Shown here: positions 7,335 through 15,200 of the stretch, piece by piece
How the letters are laid out: every line of letters starts with the position of its first letter
Position numbering within the stretch: the first letter of the stretch is position 1
From: Andreesenia sp964489735
GTDB lineage: Bacteria > Bacillota > Clostridia > Tissierellales > Gottschalkiaceae
Assembly: GCA_964489735.1 (NCBI GenBank)
Contig: CAZBAL010000034.1
Coordinates: 1-16,219 of the forward strand
DNA length: 16,219 bases
Direction of reading: 5' to 3'
Made by a program: the position numbers and the translations under genes
Notes under the pieces: generated by a model
What the model was told of the DNA's origin: nothing
Seen by the model: the letters and a program-made list of their open reading frames with translations, nothing else
The model's database searches: none

Positions 7335-7373
7335 GTGAAGATACGAAATCAGTGATACGAAGTCAGACTTCAC
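7335..7373 (-). repeat. Tandem 14-nt near-repeat within a hairpin-capable leader
   Basis: Two adjacent 14-nt units, 7340-7353 (GATACGAAATCAGT) and 7354-7367 (GATACGAAGTCAGA), match at 12 positions. The block is flanked by complementary GTGAAG (7335-7340) and CTTCAC (7368-7373). In the minus-strand RNA the 5' arm could pair either with the distal arm or with a closer GACTTC, so alternative structures are possible. It lies in the 5' leader of rqcP, about 31-69 nt before the ATG. No function is known to me. Confidence 0.55.
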
Positions 7374-7425
7374 CAGTTCAAAACTGTATGCTAACTATAT
7401 TTAAACTAATACCAACCACATATTG

Positions 7426-7453
7426 ATTATATATTCTATTTACTCTATCACAG
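7426..7453 (-). promoter_or_regulatory. Candidate promoter of rqcP-divIC
   Basis: The minus strand carries a perfect -10 TATAAT at 7426-7431. The best upstream -35 is only CTGTGA (7448-7453) at 16-bp spacing, a poor match. Because a strong terminator ends hup just upstream, a promoter is needed in this 260-bp interval, and this is the best candidate I see. It would give a leader of about 115 nt. Confidence 0.45.
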
Positions 7454-7520
7454 ATTCACTCTTTAGCAAGATTACATCACAAACTCACATGACTTTAAAT
7501 GAGTAAATATGATAAATCCT

Positions 7521-7559
7521 AAAAAATATAAATAAAAATCAGGTCTTTTCGACCTGATT
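7521..7559 (-). terminator. Intrinsic terminator of hup
   Basis: AATCAGGTC (7537-7545) pairs perfectly with GACCTGATT (7551-7559) around a 5-nt loop. On the minus strand the stem is followed by TTTATTTATATTTTTT. It begins 5 bp after the hup stop codon. This is a strong terminator that isolates hup from rqcP. Confidence 0.93.
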
Positions 7560-7564
7560 AGTAA

Positions 7565-7843
7565 TTACTTATTAACTGCTTCTTTTAATGACTTTCCTGC
7601 TTTGAAAACAGGTGCCTTTGATGCTGGTATTTCAATAACTTGCTCAGGGTTTCTAGGGTTTCTACCTTCTCTAGCTTTTCTCTGTCTAACTTCGAAAGTT
7701 CCAAATCCAACTAATTGAACTTTTTCTCCTTTTACAAGTGTCTCTTCAACGCTTTTCATGAAAGCATTTAGAGCGCTTTCTGCATCTTTCTTTGTTAAGT
7801 TACCTTTTTCAGCTATACTACTTACTAATTCAGCTTTATTCAC
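7565..7843 (-). CDS. hup: HU family DNA-binding protein
   Basis: HU is the main histone-like nucleoid protein, a dimer that bends and packages DNA. The 92 residues have the N-terminal helical dimer part (NKAELVSSIAEKGNLTKKDA) and the signature GFGTFEVRQRKAREGRNPRN (46-65), with the RNP motif whose proline intercalates in DNA, then SKAPVFKAGKSLKEAVN. Length is the family norm. The frame is open back to a TTG at 7870, but AAGGAGG lies inside that extension, 7 nt before the GTG at 7843, so GTG is the start. Its own extended -10 promoter and strong terminator suggest abundant single-gene expression. Placement between mazG and rqcP is common in Clostridia. Confidence 0.97.
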   Translation of the reverse strand: MNKAELVSSIAEKGNLTKKDAESALNAFMKSVEETLVKGEKVQLVGFGTFEVRQRKAREGRNPRNPEQVIEIPASKAPVFKAGKSLKEAVNK

Positions 7844-7932
7844 GTTAAAACCTCCTTGTGTTCTCTTCAAACTTTAATTTAATGTAATTTGTATTAAGTT
7901 TTTTTTACAAAACTCTGTAGAACCTTTAACTA

Positions 7933-7961
7933 AATATAACATAGGTATCAGATAATATCAA
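7933..7961 (-). promoter_or_regulatory. Strong extended -10 promoter of hup
   Basis: A -35 TTGATA (7956-7961) and a -10 TATATT (7933-7938) are spaced by 17 bp on the minus strand, with TGT immediately before the -10, making an extended -10 element. The predicted leader before the GTG start is about 83 nt. This fits the high expression expected of HU. Confidence 0.82.
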
Positions 7962-8004
7962 CCTTTATAGCCAATTTTTCAGCTTTATAGATATTAATTC
8001 AATA

Positions 8005-9447
8005 CTATTTTTTATTTTTTATTAAATTCCATATTCTGTCAAGTTCATCAAGTTTCATATCTTCCATTTTTGCTCCATCAGCTTTGACTTCCTGTTCTAC
8101 TTTTTCAAACCTATCTATAAATTTATCGGTTGAATCATAAAGTGCTCTTTCTGGATCTATCTTGAAGAATCTGCAAAGATTCACTACAGAGAAAAGCAGA
8201 TCTCCAATCTCCTCTGCTAGATTATCACCATTCTGTTCAATCTCCGCTTTAACTTCACCGAGCTCTTCAAATGTTTTATCCAGTGCACCTCTGTAGTCAT
8301 CCCAGTCAAACCCGGCTTTTGAAGCTCTTTTCTGTACTTTCTCACTTCTGATAAGTGAAGGAAGGCTCTTTGGTACTGATACCAGTCTTTCTGTGTGAGA
8401 CTGAATGCTCTTTTCCTTCGCTTTGATTTCGTCCCAGTTGTCATCAGGACTGTACTCTGATATATCGAATACTTTTGGATGTCTGTTTATCATCTTCTCT
8501 GATATTGACTTGATTACATCCCAAATGTTAAAGTAACCTTCTTCTCTGCCGATCTGGCTGTGAAATACGATCTGTAAAAGCAGATCTCCAAGCTCTTCCT
8601 GTATCCCATCAATATCATCATTATCGATTGCATCCACTACTTCATATGCTTCTTCTATAAGATACTTTTTAAGGCTCTCATGAGTCTGTTTAATATCCCA
8701 GCTGCACCCATTTTCACCTCTTAAAGTCTCCATTATATCCAGCAGATCATCGAAATTATAAACTTCTTTATCTACCGGGCTTACTTTTGGTATATATATG
8801 CTCGTCAGATAATCTATCCATTCAAATCTATCAAGTTCATACAGAGGACATACTACCTTTTTTTCATCTTTCATCCCTGCTGCTCTTATGACTATAACTT
8901 CGTAGTCATCTCCATAGACTTCCGAAAGCGATAGCTTAAGCTCAGATGCTCTCTCTCTATTGTACACCTGAGTTATGAGATTATCGAAGTTTATATCAGG
9001 CTTTTGACTTAAGTCAAGCCCATCCATAATTTTGAGCCCATTTATAGGGTCTCTATTGACTGATAGAATCATAGGTTCAATAAAGCTCAGCCCTTCTATA
9101 ATCTCAAGCTCTATTTTTCCTGCTTTCTGCTTATCAAGAAGCAGCTCAACAGTCTTCTCAGCTATCAGTGGATGCCCTGGAACACAGTAGTTTATTTCTT
9201 TGTGTTCCTCAGCCTTTAAAATTATATCATCTGAAATGCTCTTATAAACATCTTCAAATTTTTCAGTATTCTCATAGAAGCTGTCATAAGTTACATATTC
9301 CATATCGTTCTTATCAAGATAATTTACAGTTGGATGATGAACAGTTCTCAAAAAAGTCTTTCTACCTGACTCCATCTCTCTTACAGCGCCAAGAGTTAGT
9401 GAGTCTTCATTTCCTGGTCCGAGTCCTATAACGTAAATTTTGTTCAA
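8005..9447 (-). CDS. mazG: MazG nucleotide pyrophosphohydrolase with N-terminal methylase-like domain (YabN)
   Basis: The 480-residue fusion has an N-terminal tetrapyrrole (corrin/porphyrin) methylase-like domain (about 1-220), with VIGLGPGNEDSLTLGA (6-21) and a CVPGHPL loop (88-94). Two MazG all-alpha NTP pyrophosphohydrolase domains follow. The first (about 239-325) has EEAYEVVD (265-272) and EELGD (284-288); the second (about 378-455) has EELGEVKAE (394-402) and EEIGD (412-416). The metal-binding acidic residues are intact in both. MazG cleaves non-canonical or excess NTPs to NMP plus pyrophosphate. The YabN fusion is standard in Firmicutes, and the methylase part has no established substrate. 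The start is a TTG 6 nt after GGAAGTGA; an ATG within the spacer is out of frame. It follows the flippase by 26 bp and is probably co-transcribed with it. Confidence 0.96.
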   Translation of the reverse strand: MNKIYVIGLGPGNEDSLTLGAVREMESGRKTFLRTVHHPTVNYLDKNDMEYVTYDSFYENTEKFEDVYKSISDDIILKAEEHKEINYCVPGHPLIAEKTVELLLDKQKAGKIELEIIEGLSFIEPMILSVNRDPINGLKIMDGLDLSQKPDINFDNLITQVYNRERASELKLSLSEVYGDDYEVIVIRAAGMKDEKKVVCPLYELDRFEWIDYLTSIYIPKVSPVDKEVYNFDDLLDIMETLRGENGCSWDIKQTHESLKKYLIEEAYEVVDAIDNDDIDGIQEELGDLLLQIVFHSQIGREEGYFNIWDVIKSISEKMINRHPKVFDISEYSPDDNWDEIKAKEKSIQSHTERLVSVPKSLPSLIRSEKVQKRASKAGFDWDDYRGALDKTFEELGEVKAEIEQNGDNLAEEIGDLLFSVVNLCRFFKIDPERALYDSTDKFIDRFEKVEQEVKADGAKMEDMKLDELDRIWNLIKNKK

Positions 9448-9473
9448 AAAATCACTTCCATATCCTGAATATA

Positions 9474-11066
9474 TTACATTCCTAACTTATTTGCTATTTT
9501 TTCACCTTTAGGTAGCATAATAAGATCTTCTCTTGTAACTGCTTTTGTAACAATAAGTGCTACAAGATAAACTGCTGCACCAATTCCTATCGCAACTACC
9601 GTAGCTAACTTAACTCCCACTATTCCTTCAAAAAGCAGGTAACCTAAATATGCAGCGACACCCATCACTGCCGCACATATTCCAGGTTTGAATATAGTCT
9701 GAACTGCATCGAATTTCGTTTTAGTTATCTTCTTAACAAAAATGAAGTCAAGTGTAGCCGCTGTCAGATAGGTAAGACCAGTACTTATCGCAGCCCCTTT
9801 TACATTCAGAGAAGGCATTCCCACTAGTACATATGTTGTAACTGCTTTTACAACAACTGCAACTGCAAGGTTTCTAACCGGCACTAGAGGTCTTCCACAT
9901 CCCTGAAGAATAGCTGTAAGAGTCTGAACCACAGTCAAGAATATAAGACTTATAGATAGTATCTGAAGCATTGCACCTGCTCCTAGCTGCTCTTCAAGTG
10001 TATTGTTAAAGTAAAGTAATTTTATTATCGGTGTTGACAGTACAAATATTCCCACTGTAGCAGGCAATCCCACTAACAATGTCATTCTCAGTCCAGATTT
10101 TGTTGCATCTCTCATTCTATCAAACTCACGCTTAGTTATGGCTTCCGATATAGCAGGAACCAGACTCATCGCAAGTGACAGAGATATTACCTGAGGGAAG
10201 TTTATAATCGTCTGTGCATTCCCTGTTAACTGACCAAATAGTGAAGAGGCTTCATTCTTAGTCATACCTATGTCTGCAAGTCTCCTCATTATTATGAATG
10301 TATCCAGATTGTTTATTATAGGAACCATCGATGCTCCAATAGTTATAGGTATTGCAATATTAAGTATATTCCTAGCTATAGTCTTTGCACTTTCTACCGG
10401 ATACTCTTTGCTTCCATCTATTTCATTCTTTCTAGTTTTTCTTGTCGAAATATATACTAGAACTATGAACAGCATACCTGCAGCTGCACCAGCTGACGCT
10501 CCGAATGATGCTCCACCGGCTGCTTCAGGCAAGCCCATAGAAAGCAATCGGTTAGCTAAAGTAAGTCCTACAGCAACTCTGAACAGCTGCTCAATAACCT
10601 GTGATACTGCAGTCGGTACCATGAACTGCTGTCCTTGGAAATAACCTCTGAAAGCAGACATTATAGGTACAAATAAAAGGGCTGGTGTCAGAGCTACCAA
10701 TGCATAATATCCATTATCACTCTTCATGTACTGAACTATCTCCTTAGAGAACAGTCCTACAGCTAGTGAAGTTAAAACCCCAGCTGCTATAAACCCAATA
10801 AAAGATATATTGAATATCCTCTGTGCTCCTTTGTAATCCTCCATGGCTCTTTTCTCTGAAATCAGCTTGGATATAGCCGTTGGAAACCCTGCAGTAGATA
10901 TAGTAACAAGTAAAGTATACAGGGGATATGCCACCTGGTAGTAACCAAGTCCTTCAGTTCCAATCATATTAGATAGAGGAATTCTGTAGAACGCACCTAG
11001 GATTTTAGTAAGGATTCCCGCAATTCCAAGAATTGCAGCTCCCTTTAGGAACGAGTTCTTACTCAT
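9474..11066 (-). CDS. MOP-superfamily polysaccharide/lipid flippase (SpoVB/YabM family)
   Basis: This 530-residue multispanning membrane protein has about 14 predicted segments. The N-terminus KNSFLKGAAILGIAGILTK and the FRGYFQGQQFMVPTAVSQ / EQLFR region (about 140-163) are typical of SpoVB/YabM-like members of the MVF/MOP group, related to MurJ, which flips lipid-linked cell-wall precursors. Without spore genes around it, a general envelope role such as lipid II or polymer-precursor export is likelier than a spore-specific one; the substrate is inferred. The frame extends to 11108, but that extension runs into the loop of a hairpin, and GGAGG lies just before the ATG at 11066, which is therefore the start. 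It sits in the yabM position, without spoVT upstream. Confidence 0.9.
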   Translation of the reverse strand: MSKNSFLKGAAILGIAGILTKILGAFYRIPLSNMIGTEGLGYYQVAYPLYTLLVTISTAGFPTAISKLISEKRAMEDYKGAQRIFNISFIGFIAAGVLTSLAVGLFSKEIVQYMKSDNGYYALVALTPALLFVPIMSAFRGYFQGQQFMVPTAVSQVIEQLFRVAVGLTLANRLLSMGLPEAAGGASFGASAGAAAGMLFIVLVYISTRKTRKNEIDGSKEYPVESAKTIARNILNIAIPITIGASMVPIINNLDTFIIMRRLADIGMTKNEASSLFGQLTGNAQTIINFPQVISLSLAMSLVPAISEAITKREFDRMRDATKSGLRMTLLVGLPATVGIFVLSTPIIKLLYFNNTLEEQLGAGAMLQILSISLIFLTVVQTLTAILQGCGRPLVPVRNLAVAVVVKAVTTYVLVGMPSLNVKGAAISTGLTYLTAATLDFIFVKKITKTKFDAVQTIFKPGICAAVMGVAAYLGYLLFEGIVGVKLATVVAIGIGAAVYLVALIVTKAVTREDLIMLPKGEKIANKLGM

Positions 11067-11097
11067 GTTTTTGCCTCCAAATTCTATTAACGTATTA

Positions 11098-11119
11098 AGC
11101 CTACTCAAAAGAGTAGGCT
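11098..11119 (-). terminator. Hairpin between prsA and the flippase gene, weak terminator or 3' stabiliser
   Basis: AGCCTACTC (11098-11106) pairs perfectly over 9 bp with GAGTAGGCT (11111-11119) around an AAAA/TTTT loop, 8 bp after the prsA stop. The minus-strand sequence after the stem is TTAATACGTT, not a real U-tract, so read-through into the flippase gene is likely. It could reduce downstream expression or protect the prsA mRNA end. Confidence 0.55.
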
Positions 11120-11127
11120 CAAACTAT

Positions 11128-12186
11128 TTATTTCTTTTCTTCTGTCTTCTCGTCATCTTTCTTGTCGTCTGACTTAGTTTCTTCTTTTTTGTCGTCAGTT
11201 TTTGTTTCTTCTTTCTTATCGTCTGACTTAGAATCATCTTTCTTTTCTTCTTTTTTCTCTTCTTCTTTCATAAGAATTTCTATCTTAGCATCTTCAACTT
11301 TTTTATCAAGTATCTCTGTAACTTTTTCAGTTTCTAATCTTTCTTTTATCTTTTCTTTTACTTTGTCATAACCGATATTTTTTTCTTCAAGTTCAATTAT
11401 ATGGTATCCAAACTCAGATTTAACAGGTTCACTTACTTCACCTGGCTCTAGTGCAAAAGCAGCTTCAGAGAATTCTTTAACCATCATACCTTCTTTTGGG
11501 AACTCTCCAACACTACCACCACCTTGCTTTGAACCTTCGTCTTTTGAAAGTTCTACAAAGTCCTCAAATTTTTCACCAGCTTTAATCTTATCTGAAACTT
11601 CTCTAGCTTCTTCTTCTGTTTCAAAAAGTATATGCTTAGCTCTTACAGTTTCTAGTTCAGCTTTGTGCTCTTCATAGTATTTTTTGATATCTTCTTCTTT
11701 GACAGCATTTTCTTCCATGAGTTTCTTTCTAAGAGCATCTACTGTCATATCCTCTTTTAATATTTCCTTGAACCCTTTTTCATCAATCTTTGCAGTCTCT
11801 AAGAATTTTTTGAACTCATCATCTTTAAAGTTCTCTTTTATCTTTTTCAACTCTTCATCAACGGCTTTATCTTCAACCTTGACTTTCTTCTCTTCTGCAA
11901 ACTGAAGTAATACTTTTTTGTTAGGAAGCTCCTTTTGAAGCTGTTCCTTAATCATATCTCTTCCTGTTTTTCCAGGTGAGAACTCCTGGTCAAGCATTTC
12001 TTTTCCATATCTCATTTCAACATTTGCATATGTAAAGTTAAGGAATTTTTCATACTCCGCTTTTGAAATACTCTCTCCATTTACCTCTGCAAATTTTTCA
12101 CCTGATCCACATCCAACTAATAGCATTGAACTTGCTAAAGCTACAGCTAATGCTTTGGTTAAGCTTTTTTTAATACTTCTTTTCAT
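11128..12186 (-). CDS. prsA: PrsA-type lipoprotein peptidyl-prolyl isomerase (parvulin)
   Basis: This is an exported foldase anchored on the outer face of the membrane that assists folding of secreted proteins. The 352 residues start with a lipoprotein signal peptide (MKRSIKK, then a hydrophobic core) and lipobox LVGC with the lipidated cysteine at 26. A SurA-N-like chaperone region spans about 30-178. A parvulin domain (about 180-270) has VRAKHILFETEEEA, GGGSVGEFP and EFGYHIIELEEK. The C-terminus (about 307-352) is a charged low-complexity tail of Lys, Asp, Glu, Ser and Thr with a 9-residue repeat. The Shine-Dalgarno GGGAGG is 26 nt from the ATG, with a small hairpin between them. It lies between mfd and the flippase, as in many Clostridia, where spoVT would normally follow. 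Confidence 0.93.
   Translation of the reverse strand: MKRSIKKSLTKALAVALASSMLLVGCGSGEKFAEVNGESISKAEYEKFLNFTYANVEMRYGKEMLDQEFSPGKTGRDMIKEQLQKELPNKKVLLQFAEEKKVKVEDKAVDEELKKIKENFKDDEFKKFLETAKIDEKGFKEILKEDMTVDALRKKLMEENAVKEEDIKKYYEEHKAELETVRAKHILFETEEEAREVSDKIKAGEKFEDFVELSKDEGSKQGGGSVGEFPKEGMMVKEFSEAAFALEPGEVSEPVKSEFGYHIIELEEKNIGYDKVKEKIKERLETEKVTEILDKKVEDAKIEILMKEEEKKEEKKDDSKSDDKKEETKTDDKKEETKSDDKKDDEKTEEKK
11149..11229 (-). repeat. Three imperfect 27-bp tandem repeats coding the PrsA tail
   Basis: Residues 320-346 of the PrsA protein read as three 9-residue units, KSDDKKEET, KTDDKKEET and KSDDKKDDE, encoded by 27-bp units. Such repeats are prone to copy-number change by slippage. The region is purely hydrophilic and probably disordered. 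Confidence 0.8.
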
Positions 12187-12218
12187 TATATAGTCGCCAG
12201 AATAACTGGCTTCCTCCC
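12187..12218 (-). promoter_or_regulatory. prsA ribosome-binding site with intervening hairpin
   Basis: The Shine-Dalgarno GGGAGG (12213-12218) is 26 nt from the ATG at 12186, too far for normal initiation. Between them GCCAG/CTGGC (12196-12200 with 12206-12210) forms a 5-bp hairpin with a 5-nt loop. Folding leaves about 11 unpaired nucleotides between the Shine-Dalgarno and ATG, a usable distance. No in-frame ATG, GTG or TTG lies closer to the Shine-Dalgarno. Phage T4 gene 38 is the known precedent for such an arrangement. Confidence 0.6.
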
Positions 12219-12251
12219 TTCAAACAGTAAAAATTTATTACTTTATCCTCT

Positions 12252-12257
12252 ATTATA
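12252..12257 (-). promoter_or_regulatory. Possible -10 element upstream of prsA
   Basis: A perfect TATAAT lies on the minus strand immediately after the mfd stop codon. Upstream -35 matches are poor: TTGTAG occurs at 19-bp spacing and GTAGTT at 17. It may give prsA separate expression from mfd. Confidence 0.3.
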
Positions 12258-15200
12258 CTACTTTATTTCTAAAAAACTACAAATATCAACCAAAATAATT
12301 TTAATTTCATCAATAATTCCCTTTTGATTGATACTATTCAGATTATATATTATGGTAGGCTTGCTTCTCATTGCAAACTGAATCCTATCTTTATATTCAT
12401 TCAGCAAAAACCCTGGCAGTCCCTCAGGTACATCTTCATTTTTTTCAAATATGAAATGAACCTTGTTTCCAATCTGTCTAACTGTTGATATTCTGATTTT
12501 ACTAGCAAGGTTTTTAATATATGAAATTGTTATCAGGTTCATAACTTCTTTAGAAACATCTCCATAGATATCGATAAGTTCATCAATCAGATTATCCACA
12601 TCTTCTTCAGTTTCAACTAATGATATCTTTTTATATATTTCTATTTTTCTCTCTTCACTGGAAATGTAAGATGATTTTATATATCCATCTATATTCAGAT
12701 CGATTATAGTTTCAACCTTTTCAACACTTTCAACTCCTCTAAGCCTTTTTATTGCCTGATCAAGGAATTTAATATACAGGTCATATCCAACTGTAGCCAT
12801 CTGTCCATGCTGTTCAGAACCCAAGAGATTTCCTCCACCTCTTATTTCTAAATCTCGCATAGCAATTTTAAACCCTGAACCAAATTCAGTGAACTCTTTT
12901 ATAGTCTTAAGCCTTTTCTCAGAAAGCTCAGTCAACACCCTTGATTTATCATACATCAAATAAGCAAATGCAATTCTATTGCTTCTACCAACTCTACCTC
13001 TGAGCTGATAAAGCTGCGAAAGTCCCATATTGTTTGAATCGATTACAATCATAGTATTAACATTTGGAATATCAAGACCGGTTTCTATAATGGTCGTGCA
13101 TACGAGAACATCATATTCTCTATCCAGAAAACTTGTCATAACATCTTCTAGTCTTTTCTCACCCATCTGTCCATGACCAACTGTAATTCTAGCTTCTGGA
13201 ATGAGGTTCTGAATCTCGTTTGCAAACCTGTCTATACTTCTGACCTTATTATATATGATATAAACCTGTCCATTTCTGTTAATCTCTTTTAAAACAGCAT
13301 CCCTTACCACATTGTCATTATTCTCCATGACATATGTCTGAACGGGATATCTCTCTCCTGGTGGCTCCTCTAAAACTGACATATCTCTAATTCCTGACAA
13401 TGACATATGGAGTGTTCTAGGAATCGGTGTTGCAGTCAGTGTCAGCACATCTATAGACTCTTTCTTTGATTTTATAACTTCTTTCTGCTTAACTCCAAAG
13501 CGCTGTTCTTCATCAATAACCAAAAGTCCCAAGTCCTTATAAGCTACATTTTTAGATAGGATTTTATGGGTTCCGACTATTACATCCACATCTCCCAACT
13601 TCAGACTCTCTATTATTTTTCGCTCTTCAGCCGGTGTTTTAAATCTGCTCAGAACTTCAATATTTACCGGAAAGTTGGAGAATCTTTCGACCATTGTTTT
13701 ATAATGCTGTTCAGCAAGTATTGTAGTAGGAACTAGAAAGGCAACCTGCTTTCCATCCATAACGGCTTTGAAAATTGCTCTTAACGCTACCTCTGTCTTT
13801 CCATATCCGACATCTCCACATAAGAGCCTGTCCATAGGTTTCGATTTTTCCATATCTTTTTTTATTTCTTCAACCGCTTTCAGCTGGTCATCAGTTTCAT
13901 CATAAGGGAACATATCTTCAAATTCTTTTTGCCACGGGGTATCTTCAGAAAACTTATAGCCATCAACGACCTCTCTTTTTGCATAAAGCTCTATGAGCTC
14001 TTTAGCCATATCTTCTATCGCTTTTCTTACTCTGGCCTTTGTCTTGCCCCACTCAGCACTTCCAAGTCTATTAACTTTTATTCTATCTGTGTTATTACCT
14101 ATATACTTCTGTACGAGATTCATCTGATCAATAGGAATATATAGCTTATCTGACCCCGAATATTCAATTGTAAGATAATCTTTGCTGACGCCCTGAACCT
14201 GAAGCTGTTCAGTTCCGGTATACTTTCCCACTCCATGATTCTCATGGACTACGAAGTCTCCTATCTTCAAATCTGCAAAGGAGTCTATTTTTGAAGCATT
14301 TTTAATCTTCTTTTTTCTTCTCTTCTTCTTAGTCGATCCGAATATATCCTTGTAAGAAATAAAAACGGTGTCGATATCCGTATATTCAAACCCCTTACCT
14401 ATTGAATGAGGTATTATCTTAACAGCGGATATATCATCTTCATAATCATCCGAATATCTGGCATCTATACTGAAGCTATTCAAATCTTCTGCTAAATTCA
14501 GTCCTCTGCTTCTCTCATCGGAAAATATCACTACATTCTTCTTTGATTTAATATAATATTTTAAATCTTCTACAAAAAGTCTTATATCTCCTTGATAAGC
14601 TATGACCGATTTTGTGAAAAAGTTTATCTTATCCTTCGATCTGAACAGTCTTCCTGTTCTCATAAGATTGTTCGCAAGAACAACATTTCTCTCTTTAATC
14701 CTGTTCATTATATATGATTTGGAATTTATCATATCACTGTGCTTACTTAACAGTTCTCCAGTTTCCATATGGTCTTTGACCTGTGATTCAAAATTATACA
14801 GAAAATTATTGAGACTCTCTTCCACTCTGGAACTGTCTTCAATAAATATTAATGCATCTTCTGACATAAAGTCCAAAATGCTTGAAAGTTCTCTTCTCAA
14901 GTATGGAATTAAAAGCTCGACATTTTCTATATCAATATCTTTTTCAAGTCTTTCGATATAAAATTCATACTTTTCACTGGCTTTTTCTATTATATGTGAG
15001 TACTCCTCTTTTTCACCATGCTCTTTTTTGAGACTGTCCAGGTCCTTTTTCAGACCCAGAATGATTTCCTCTTTATCATCACTGCTCAAATATATCTCCC
15101 TGCTGCCTTCTACTTCTACATTGTCAGCATTAATAAGAGTTCTCTGAGTATCTTTGTCAAACTCTCTAATAGAGTCTATTTCCGTATCAAAAAACTCTAT

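Noticed and set aside
7340..7367. CRISPR-like repeat in the rqcP leader
   Set aside because: Only two short adjacent near-copies with no spacers; it is a tandem repeat, not an array.
7844..7870. Upstream TTG start giving a 101-residue HU
   Set aside because: The AAGGAGG ribosome-binding site lies within the extension, and HU normally starts MNKAEL.
8217..8444. Minus-strand frame of 75 codons inside mazG
   Set aside because: It overlaps the second MazG domain in another frame and resembles no known protein.
11067..11108. Upstream start giving a 544-residue flippase
   Set aside because: It would start within the hairpin loop and include the ribosome-binding site of the ATG at 11066.
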